NCBI GenBank assembly: GCA_018398585.1
Contig: JAGTTD010000024.1
Location: forward strand, 7,220,071-7,284,070
Length of the DNA: 64,000 bases
DNA from: Simmondsia chinensis
Taxonomy: Eukaryota; Streptophyta; Magnoliopsida; Caryophyllales; Simmondsiaceae
Direction of reading: 5' to 3'
The notes beneath the pieces were generated by a model. That model was not told the origin of the DNA. It saw only the letters and a program-made list of their open reading frames with translations, and ran no database searches. Position numbers and translations under genes: made by a program. This document shows positions 55,445-64,000 of the stretch, one piece after another; within the stretch, counting starts at the first letter, position 1; the number at the start of each line of letters is the position of its first letter.

Positions 55445-56292
55445 TTAGAAATCCAAAAATTCACTCGAAAGATATTCACCACCTCGATGTGATCGAAGCG
55501 ACTTAACTTGTGTACCTAATTGCTTTTCAACTTCACCTTTGTACCCTTTGAACTTTTCAAAAGTGTTTGACTTATATCTCATTAGGTAGCCATATCCATA
55601 CCTTGAGTAATCATTAGTGAATGTGTTTAAGTACTCATACCCACCCCTTGTTTGAACATTCATCGGTCCACATACATCTGTGTGGACTAACGCAAACAAG
55701 TCACCAACCCTATTGCTTTTACTCTTAAAAACAAACTTGGTCATCTTTCCTTCTATACAGGATTCACAGACTGATAATGACTTCAAGTTCAAAGGCTCTA
55801 TCAAACTATCTTTCTCCAGTCTTTTGATCCTATTTGAATTAATGTGACCTAAACGTTGGTGCCATGTGTAGGCATTATCCCCTTCAAAGCCTTTTCTTTT
55901 AGGAAATTGAACAAGTGAGCTTGTATTAGATTCATTTAAACAAATATGATAGTTTTGATCAAGAAACAACATGAATAATCCACTGACACATGTACCTTTT
56001 TAAATAAACAATTTATTTCGCATACAATAGGTTCAATACCAAAATTAACTTAATAACCATAATTCACTAATCGAGACACAGAAATCAAATTCCTGCGCAA
56101 TGCAGGTACAAATAAACAATCCTTTAAAATCAAAACTCTCCCAGAAAATACTAAGCTAACATCTTCAGTTCCTAAGACTGCTACTCTTGCATTATCTCCA
56201 TCTGTCAGGTACAACTCTCCATCATTCAGTCTCTTGGTTAGCCTGAGCCCCTGTAACATATTACAGACTTGGTCAGTTGAATTTGAGTCCAC
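55445..56292 (-). pseudogene. Copia D protease and integrase (broken)
   Basis: 56292-56050 covers the protease: DSNSTDQVCNMLQGL, where DSG is DSN, then NDGELYLTDGDNARVAVLG and FVPALRRNLISVSRL. 55972-55445 is integrase: HQRLGHINSNRIKRLEKDSL (His ligands), CESCIEGKMTK (Cys ligands), VHTDVCGPMNVQTRGGYEYLNTF (Asp), DYSRYGYGYL and SLRSHRGGEYLSSEF, where the second Asp of RSDRGGEY is His. The frame stops before the Glu region, which lies further left in broken frame. Upstream, a degenerate knuckle (KKNYTKYL) marks the gag end. Confidence 0.85.
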
Positions 56293-56299
56293 ACACTAG

Positions 56300-57213
56300 G
56301 ATCCAAGTGGATACTCAACTACGCATGACTCAATTAAGTAAGATATCAACATATCTTCACCAGATGGCTTAACAGTCTTTATAGAAAGAGAAACTAAGTA
56401 CTTAGTGTAGTTCTTCTTTCAGAGGCCATTCTTCACTCAAAAGAAAAACTTTCTTTTTGTTGGATTTTTTATGGACTTCATTGCTACACTAGCAACTTAC
56501 CCTTTCCTTTCTCTCCAATAGGTCCCTTGTTAGTAATAACTAAGTCCAACTTATTTTTTAAGGCAAAGTAATTTTGTCCAGTTAAAGCTTTATCTTTCAG
56601 AATTGAATGAAGTGCACTACTTGCAACCATTTCAAAAACACTAATAATGTAAACAATTTTGTAACTATCTTGTATGAGTTATGTACAATGCAGTGATATC
56701 TATTCTTTTATTTTAGCAACACAATAAGTCAGTTGTCTACTTATCATACATGCAATGATGATCCCAACACACTACTCCTTACTCCCCTGGCAACAAGGTC
56801 GTACGAAATTAGTTTGTATGACAATTATCCTCAATTAACATATTTTCTTGTAACTCTTACTAAACAAGATTAACTCACCACTTTACCTTAGTCTTTAATA
56901 TAATACAATAAAGCTCTTCGGGGAGGCTAATGTATCATGTTAGTCAAGTGTAAACCATTACCTAAACCTCCATACAAATACACGTAATACTCCACAGGCA
57001 GTGTGGTCGCATCCCTTCTTTGCACTTTGGTTTATCCTAATAGAAGTCTAACCCTGTAATTTGGAAATTAACATCATCCGCGAGGAGTTCTATCGATTTG
57101 CTATACTGCTAGACCGGTAATGGAGACCGTGAAGTTTCAACAATTGAACCTCGCTCCCACTTAATTTTTATAAACTAGTAGTTTTTGATTAATTTGCATT
57201 TAGAACTTAGGGC
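56300..57213 (-). pseudogene. Copia D gag end and leader (highly decayed)
   Basis: Only traces of gag read on the minus strand near 56490-56400. 56760-57165 matches the duplicated unit of the copia A leader and ends GCTCCCACTTAA. No usable frame. Confidence 0.5.
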
Positions 57214-57903
57214 CTGTTTAGATTATTTATTTCAGGGAAAAAGTGTTTTTTTATGGAAAAAGCATTTTTATGAGATTTTAGGGTGTTCAGCAACTATAAA
57301 AAAGTGCTTTTTATTAAAAGCAAAAGCTTTTTTTTTGCTTTTAAGCAGAAGCAGAAGAAAAAACTAAACAATTGAGAAAATTATTTTAGGTACCCTGAAA
57401 TTTGTTAATATATTTGAAAAATAATTTATATATTTTACAAATAGTTTATATATTTTAAAATATATATTAAACACAAAAAAAATATTTTAATAATTAATAA
57501 TATATTTATAATATTTAGAAAATATTTTATACATTTAAAATATTTTAAAATATTGAAAAAATGTTTTATAAATATTAAAAATTATTTTAAATATTTAAGT
57601 AATACTTATATATCTAGAAAATATTTTAAATAATGAAACAATATATTAAATATTTAGAATAGTTCATGGATGATTTTTTTTCAACTATAAAAGACTTATG
57701 TTAGTGTCATTTTTGGTAATTTTATACAAAAAAAACTTTTTTTAACATTGGCAAACACTCATAATACGACTATAAGTGCTTCTTTATAGGTTGGCCAAAT
57801 AAAAAATGCTTATTTGCAACAATACTTTTTTTAAAATTGCTTTTACAAGAGGTGCTTTTGAAAAAAAAAATAGTTTTTTCACAATAATTTCAAATAGGCC
57901 CTT
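57214..57903. mobile_element. AT-rich MITE, copy 2 (Tourist/Harbinger-like)
   Basis: 690 bp. Ends GGGCCTGTTTAGA and TCAAATAGGCCC are inverted repeats, flanked by TTA on both sides (57211-57213 and 57904-57906), the duplication typical of PIF/Harbinger MITEs. Homologous to 32928-33783 (ACTATAAAAGACTTATGTT, TAGTTTTTTCACAA). No coding sequence. Confidence 0.78.
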
Positions 57904-58650
57904 AGATTATTTCATAATCTCCTCTAGAATCTCATTCAAACATTAAATTAAACTAATAAAATTAATTAATTAATCTTTACAATTTAAAGCAATATCAACT
58001 CATAACTTAGATTATCTCATAATCTACTTTTAGAATCTCAATCTAGAAATTAAATTAATTAATTGACTTTTAATTTAAAATAGTACTGATTCACCACTTA
58101 GATTAACCCATAATCTACTTTAAAATCTCATTCTAAAAATTAAATTAATTAATAAAAAATTAATTTTTAATTATTATGTAAACCAGTACTGATGCTTACA
58201 TGTCCTAAAATTTTTTTTTATAAATTTAAAAAAAAGCTAATGTCAATGTTGATGTCAGTGCTGAAGAGCGCTGATGTCTATTGCTGACGTCAGCCCCTGA
58301 TGTCTGGCCCAATTTTTTAAATTAAAAATTAATTGAACAATAATTTAACTTAATCTCATGAGATTAAGTTACCCGATTTTATAAATATTGATTAAGAACG
58401 TACAATCTCATCATACGAACAATATGAGTACAAATTAATAAATTCACATATCTAAATTAACTATTAATTCATTTTCAATTTAAACAATTTAAACTAGTAC
58501 TTTAATTATTATCAAAATCAAATTAAAATATCTTTCCTTCTTATTAAAATCTCTATTTTATTAAATCCCAAGTCTGTTTAGTTCAATCATATTATATCTA
58601 TTCATTTATTTATATTATGAATGCAATCAGAGACTGGCTTTGATACCAAT
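57904..58650 (-). other. Copia D leader and primer site
   Basis: A/T-rich, with repeated ACTTAGATTA-C-CATAATCTAC blocks (57903, 58006, 58098) about 100 bp apart. TGATGTC-type words recur at 58235-58310. The primer site adjoins 58651. No gene. Confidence 0.6.
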
Positions 58651-60597
58651 TGTTGAGATGAATTTCAAAAAGTTTCCCTTAGTTTATTAAACTAGCTCTG
58701 CAGAAGGGTTCAAAATTCATAATTTTAAACCTAAAGTTGATTTTAAATTCCTAATTTTAAATTTATAGATTTAAATTTATAATTTAAATCTACAGGCCTC
58801 TACTCTAATACATTCATAATAATTACGTGAACTATAACTAACATAATAAGAAAACTATAAATAAATAAAAAAGCAAAAAACATAAAAGATATGGAAAAAA
58901 GAATACCTGAAATTACTATAATAATAAAGAATACTAAAATTATATGAACTCCGAGAAAGCCGAGAAAGACCTTGACTTAGTTGCCTTCTACGCAATGACC
59001 TCAAAATGCCCGGAGAATGGGCTCCAAAAAATATTAAATCAACACTTTCATGAACCTTTAATTTTTTTATTGAGTGAATGTCAAACCTTGAAATTGGTAC
59101 ACATATTAATAGTAGGATATCGGAGAAAAAAATTGCAAACAAATCGATGTGGGACGCACAGTTTTTAAACAATACGCAGTGTTTGATATTAAATCATAGA
59201 TAAAACACGGTGTTTCAACTCACGCTGAACCGCCCTGTCAATGCGTGCCAAGTGGCGGGCCCGTATTGGCTGCACTTGCTGGCACGGATTGCCAGATGGA
59301 TGAGCTAGTGTGCGACACATGTTGAGCACTGGTTCGTTCGTTGCGATATGCACGGATAGCTACCCCTATGCGATTTTTGGCTTTTTTTGGCTTTGTTTCC
59401 ACATTTGAACATTCATCTTATAAATTTGAATTTTTAAATTTATTATATTTTATAATTTTTAATTTTTTTCATCTCATGAATGATGCTTGGCAAAATTAAG
59501 TTTACTCATCACATGCATAAATAATTAATCTCATGATTTCTCTAAAATTTTTCCGATGGCAATAAGATTAGAGGCTTGCGCAAGGACCTCTGAGACCATT
59601 TAAATCTAGCTCCAAATAGGTTAAATTAATTACCATCTCATAATAAAATCTAATTACCTTTTAATATGACTAATTCCACTAAATAAATCACACTGCGCTT
59701 TAGACTTAAACTATTTATTCGATAATTCTCAAATAGGCTGTATTGACGATAACAACCTCTCAACTAGATGTCAATGACAAAGAATAAGTACAACTACTAC
59801 CATTATCCTTCTCACAGCTTCTCCATTACTTACCGACACGTCCTTCAAGAACAATTCATTTATACTTGAGCATATTCACAATATAAATTCCAAATGTCAA
59901 GCACCTGGAGCACTTTGGCCAAAGATTTCGAACTACTCAAACATTTGTGAATCAACTAAGGGGACATCTGTATCTCATAAGTGATTGTAAATTCCATATT
60001 GAATATCTGATCATTGTCACACCTCACGCCGTTACCCAGTGCACGCGGAAATTTAGTCATTTTGTAGACCTTACTTATAGCACACCAAAGCAACTAACGT
60101 TCCGCACACAAGTCCAGGACACTCTCAAGATTTAGAGTCGTCATTCAAACAGTATAATATGAATCACTCATCTCCAATAGCAATCCAGAAAAAAGTAACT
60201 CATAAGGTCCAACTCAGTGTGTCTATCTTATTGAATACACCAACCTAACACTTTTGGATCCCCACCATCCACATAACCAAGACAAGTCATCTAAAGTGTC
60301 GAGTCATGGTCTTAATAGACAAGTAGTCCAAACTTATCATCGACCACGAGTTATTCAGAAAACATTCTATACCATTTGTTCTAAGTCTATCTGTGGCTTA
60401 ATCTTATTATCCACATAGAACAAACATGTAAAATGTAATCTCAGGACTCTTTCCATCTCATGGACGTTACTTAAAAAGAAACTCACATGTGCTCACTTAT
60501 ACAAATTTAATGAAGGAACGACTTGAAGTTCAATTTTATTCATTAACAAGGTAATATTTACAAAATAAATATGGATTTTTAGATACTATTCCTAATA
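58651..60597 (-). repeat. Central LTR of Copia D
   Basis: 1947 bp from TGTTGAGATG to CCTAATA. It serves as the 5' LTR of 53593-58650. It is immediately followed by another polypurine tract and internal sequence, so it is also the 3' LTR of a second copy. Confidence 0.85.
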
Positions 60598-60890
60598 ATC
60601 TCCCACTTGTCCAGAATCCAATTTATTACAAACTTTATACCCATCCCTTCTATGTATGATTCAAAGGTCTATTGAGTCAAAGTCTTTGTGAAGTCAATTA
60701 CTTTATCTGAACCAACATGCCTTATTTGCAATTTTTGAAGCTGCAATATATTTAGCCTCTATGGTGAAGTTAGCACTACAAGACTACTTAACACTCCACC
60801 CAATAATGGCTCCTCCTCCAAGGGCAAAGACATATCCAGATGTTGAACATCTGGCATCTCTATTTGACTGGAAGTCTGAATTAGTGCTCC
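60598..60890 (-). pseudogene. Second Copia D internal segment (RNase H end)
   Basis: Matches 53593-53884: polypurine tract, AATCCAATTTATTACAAACTTTATAC, and antisense RNase H (GCTCCTCCTCCAAGGGCAAAGACATATCCAGA). It breaks off near 60890 and joins a copia A-type LTR. Confidence 0.75.
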
Positions 60891-60892
60891 TC

Positions 60893-61690
60893 CTTATGTA
60901 ATAATTAAAACTACCATCATTATACTTCTCACCGCTTCTTCTTACGTTCCCGACTCAACCTTTTTCGAATAATTCTATGACACAAGAACATATTCTTCTT
61001 ATCAATTCATGTGATGAACAATAGTGATACTTTTGACAAAGATTCCGAATTTTCCGAACACTTGCGAATCTGCTTATGGGGACTTCTTTATCTCATAAGA
61101 GACTATAGACTCCATATTGACTATGTTGTTCCCCCTACATTTCATACAGTCACTCAACGTATGTAGACTATTGGTCTCTTTACAAGACCTCACTTTGAGT
61201 ACACTAAAGTGGCGAACACCATATGCACGAGTTCAAGACAATCTCAGGATTTAGAGTCGTCGTCTAATCACAACGAACTATTTATTTCTGATAGCAGTTA
61301 AGAAATAAAAAATTCCAGTGGACCCTCTCAATGTTACAATTTTGTTGACGAACACTAACATGATACTTTTGGATCCCTATCCACATGACCTGAACATCCC
61401 ATCTAAGGTGTCATATTATAATGTTATCAGACAAGTTGTCTAGAACTTATCACAAACTATGAACTTACTTTGACAACACATCACAATTTTGGTTTAAGTC
61501 TATCTGTGGCTCAATCTCATTGACCACTTAAACAAAAATATTACATGTCATATTGGACTACGTCCATCTCATGGAACATTTTAGAAATAATCACATGCAT
61601 ATTTGACTGCAAACCATAATGAAACATAAAATAGATAAAATAATTTTATTTATTGATATTTAAATACAAATAATTGGGTTTTCAAGATGC
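60893..61690 (-). repeat. Fragment of a copia A-type LTR
   Basis: Follows the copia A LTR from about its position 2200 to its end: ATTCTATGACACAAGAACA, TCAATCTCATTGACCACTTAAAC, TCATATTGGACTACGTCCATCTCATGGAACATTTTAG and ATAATTGGGTTTTC (each a short block in order). The beginning is missing; the join to the Copia D segment is at about 60890. Confidence 0.7.
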
Positions 61691-61699
61691 TAGTTCCAA

Positions 61700-62151
61700 C
61701 GGTATCCACTTTTGAGCTTCCTTACAACTAAAATACAAAATATTGTGTTATTCCCCAATTACTATCATCCACAAAGGTCAAAAAAAAAAAAACAAATGAG
61801 ATTGGACATAAAGAAGAGGGAGATGGAGCAAAAGAATAAGAGGAAGAGGAGTGCGAAGTGACAAAAGAAGAGGAAGAAATGAAAGACAAAAGAAGAGGAA
61901 GAAATAAAAGATAAAGTGAAAGAGAAAGAGGAAGATATGAAAGATGAAGCAAAAGAAGAAGAAAATTGCAAAGAATCACAACATATCCAATCACATCATT
62001 CATGAAGAGTTTGTTAAGTCATTATTTGCAAAAGCGAAAGTTTTACACTTCATCCAAACAAGCCGTGCACGCAGAGGGATGTTTGGTACAACTTCTTTTT
62101 CATACATTTGTTTAGAACTCGTGGTCATGGTTTTTGGAACAAAAGGGAATT
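61700..62151 (+). pseudogene. Gypsy-type 3' internal end with a purine-rich tract
   Basis: 61775-61970 is almost all A and G on the plus strand and, read as protein, gives Lys/Glu/Arg-rich sequence (repeated AAGAAGAGGAAGAAATGAAAG). 61990-62151 matches 62445-62605 and ends at polypurine AAAAGGGAAT before an LTR. This looks like the 3' end of a Ty3/Gypsy internal region, but no enzyme motif is present. Confidence 0.45.
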
Positions 62152-62436
62152 GATGCAACACAAAAGAGGAATATTACTGATTATAGAAGATTTGATATTT
62201 TATTAGATTTGGATAGAGTGACTAAAAGGATTAGATTAGAATAAATCTTTTTGGTCAATACGACATTTTAGACTTGTTTTAATAAGTAGGATAATTTACT
62301 TGTTTTTATTGTTTATCTATTCAGTTATCTAGTAGGGTTTAGCTTTTCCAATAAATAGGGCTTTGTAATTCATCAGTTTCAAGTTTTGATTAAATAAGAA
62401 TTGAGTTGTGTTTTGATTAACAAGTTGCGCTACATC
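62152..62436 (+). repeat. LTR, 285 bp, of a Gypsy-type element
   Basis: TGATGCAACACAAAAG to GTTGCGCTACATCA, with short terminal inverted repeats TGATG / CATCA. It is preceded by polypurine AAAAGGGAAT. TATA-like CAATAAATAGGG at about 62350. A second, truncated copy starts near 62606. Confidence 0.7.
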
Positions 62437-62788
62437 AATTATTAATTTCATCATTGCTGAAGAGCTTGTAAAGTCAACATTCCCAAAAGCGAAAGTTTTG
62501 CACTTCATCTAGGAAGAGTCCTACACATAGAGGGATGTTTGCTATAATTTCTTTTTCCCACATTTGTTTAAATCTCGTGGTCGAGTTTTTTTAAACACAG
62601 GCGAAATGGATACAATGCAAAAGAAGAGGATTACTGATTATAGAAGATTTGATATTTTATTAAATTTGGATAGAATAATTAATAGGGTTAAACTAAAATA
62701 TATCTTTTTAGTCAATAAGATATTTTTAGTCTTATTTTAATTCTTAGGATAATTTAATTCTTTTTATTATTTATCTATTTAGTTATCA
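62437..62788 (+). repeat. Second copy of Gypsy 3' end and truncated LTR
   Basis: 62445-62605 repeats 61990-62151 (CAAAAGCGAAAGTTTTACACTTCATC-type, AGAGGGATGTTTG), and 62606-62788 repeats the first 180 bp of the LTR (GATTATAGAAGATTTGATAT). It is cut by the RTE tail at about 62789. The tandem order implies recombination or insertion between related copies. Confidence 0.65.
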
Positions 62789-64000
62789 AAGCACAATAAC
62801 AATAACAAGAACAACCAAAAACCTAGTGCCTAAAAGGCTCCCATTAATGCAGGGTCGAGAGTGTTAATATGTACACAGCCTTGCTCCTTGAAAGTGCAAT
62901 CCTAAAGGGAAGATGTGTCCGAGGTTCCCCAACCTGACAACCATAAATAACAATATCACGGAGAGAGTATAAAGCAACACTAAGTAAAAAAGCAATAAAG
63001 CAACAAGCAATAGGCCGCAAGGCCCATAGCTCCACTGGGCAACAACCTCGCACGATCAGCAAGCAGCAAGCATCTACCAGCACATAGCAATAGCAAGTAT
63101 AAGCAAAAAGGCACACATATAACCTAAAGTCTCTAGAACTAACTTATTTCTTCTCATCTATTCTAAACTGCTATATTGGCTATACTTATGCTAACTTTCC
63201 ACTTAGCTTTATCTAAGTCCATCTTCTCACTTTGGTTTAGATGGGTAAGGTCATATCATATTGTCTCCATCCAGCTCTTCCTCGCCGCGCATCTTCTTCA
63301 CCTCCCGTGCGTAGTATGGAGTAATTTGCATCTCCTGACAAGGGTAATGGTTGGTCTTCTCCTGACATTCCCAGACCACCGCAAGTATTGCTTCCTCAAC
63401 TTATTCTTGATTGGAGCCAAGCCCAATTTTCTTCTTATAATGTCATTTCTGATTCTATCCTTCCTTATTGTTCATGCATCCACCGAAACGTCCTCATCTT
63501 TGCCACCTTCAACTTTTGCGTATGATGTCGTTTAATTGGCCAACAGTCCGCACCATATGATATAATCGGTCTCACTACTATCTTATAGTATTTTCCCTCT
63601 AACTGCAATGGGAATTTTCTATCGCATAGTACCGTAGAGGCGATCCTCCATTTCTGCCAACCTAATTTAATTTGGTTATTGACATCCTAGTCAAATTCGC
63701 CGTCCTACTGCACCATTGAACCTAAGTATTTAATAGTCATTTCTTAGTATGGACTCTGATCCAATCTTGACTTCTTCTACGTTAGGCCTGGTTGAGATAT
63801 AGAACTTAAGTTCCATATACTCGGTCTTGGATCTACTGAAACGTAAACCTTTCCATTCCAAGGAAATTCGCCGAAGTTCCAGCTTCTCATTCAGTGCTTC
63901 TCTAGACTTCCCCACCAAAACTACATCATTTGCAAAAAACATGCACCAAAGAATCAACACCGACCCCCCCCCCCGCGGGGGCCCTTGGGATGTGCCTAGT
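62789..64000 (-). mobile_element. RTE-type LINE 2, 3' part
   Basis: The minus-strand 3' end at 62789 reads GGGAGCCTTTTAGGCACTAGG and then TTGTTCTTGTTATTGTTATTG, the RTE tail. The body continues to the window end and beyond. It aligns with RTE LINE 1 (for example 63420-63480 with 22870-22940). Confidence 0.78.
63176..64000 (-). pseudogene. RTE LINE 2 reverse transcriptase, C-terminal part (broken)
   Basis: 63960-63730 encodes WCMFFANDVVLVGKSREALNEKLE, with the polymerase motif FAND, then LEWKGLRFSRSKTEYMEL. The block KVAKMRTFRWMHEQ-type with VWECQEKTNHYPCQEM lies at 63540-63300, corresponding to the C-terminal block of LINE 1. A C-rich stretch at 63963-63981 (CCCCCCC...GCGGGGGCCC) interrupts homology to 23405-23412 and may be a sequencing artefact. 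The frame is cut by the window end. Confidence 0.75.

Larger units (their letters stand above)
53593..58650 (-). mobile_element. Copia D internal region, LTR-flanked
   Basis: Ty1/Copia on the minus strand between LTRs ending at 53592 and starting at 58651. The primer site (complement of GGCTTTGATACCA, 58636-58648) reads TGGTATCAAAGCC. Pol is in order but broken; gag is almost lost. A second, partial internal segment follows the right LTR at 60598, giving a tandem arrangement. Confidence 0.85.

Noticed and set aside
61728..62003. Leu/Ser/Phe-rich minus-strand frames resembling membrane proteins
   Set aside because: Antisense of the purine-rich tract; hydrophobicity is a result of T/C-rich codons.

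Overview
The window is nuclear DNA of a flowering plant, made almost entirely of nested transposable elements. Evidence: plant-type Ty1/Copia and Ty3/Gypsy elements with tRNA-iMet primer sites (TGGTATCAGAGC and close variants), a chromodomain Gypsy element, an L1-type LINE with a C-terminal RNase H, RTE-type LINE copies, MULE, hAT and Harbinger-like MITEs, a TRIM, and one intact plant gene. That gene (34107-34334) encodes a 75-residue secreted PIP/PIPL-type signalling peptide ending in SGPSDAGAGH. No other intact host gene, tRNA gene or functional rRNA gene was found. The species cannot be named from the sequence.

Layout. 1-425: degenerate A/T-rich minisatellite. 431-14884: old Copia element A on the minus strand with target duplication ACAAT; its 3' LTR carries a GC-rich foldback element (about 1011-1800), and a plus-strand chromovirus (Gypsy 1, about 6774-12145) sits in its leader. 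14885-23856: minus-strand RTE LINE sequence broken by a non-autonomous LTR element carrying a PTB-like RRM reading frame (15303-17580) and by Gypsy 2 (17662-22744). 23857-24240: a second, collinear copy of the minisatellite. 24400-31980: remnant of plus-strand Gypsy 4, split inside its integrase tail by Copia B (25966-31760, minus, target duplication GATAC).

32595-32883: complete 289-bp TRIM (duplication ATTGG). 32928-33783: AT-rich MITE. 33784-34334: peptide gene with TATA box and two W-box cores. 34840-35640: 5' end of another Copia element. 36381-36636: retroposon made of a 5S rRNA head joined to an RTE-type 3' tail, with 10-bp direct repeats. 36890-49487: plus-strand Copia C, carrying Gypsy 3 (37262-42469, minus) in its leader and a 5'-truncated L1 LINE (about 44700-47173) in its integrase. 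49617-50090: deleted LTR pair. 50297-51634: foldback MULE with 9-bp duplications, containing a hAT MITE (50750-51359). 52340-61690: Copia D (minus) in an LTR-internal-LTR-internal arrangement ending in a fragment of a copia A-type LTR. 61700-62788: tandem Gypsy 3' ends. 62789-64000: second RTE LINE.

Every transposon protein frame is broken by stops or frameshifts, so any movement would need helper elements elsewhere. The most unusual items are the 5S-RTE SINE-like retroposon, the RRM-bearing LTR element, and the sequence just after the 5' LTR of Copia B, which is complementary to the element's own LTR instead of matching the iMet primer site.
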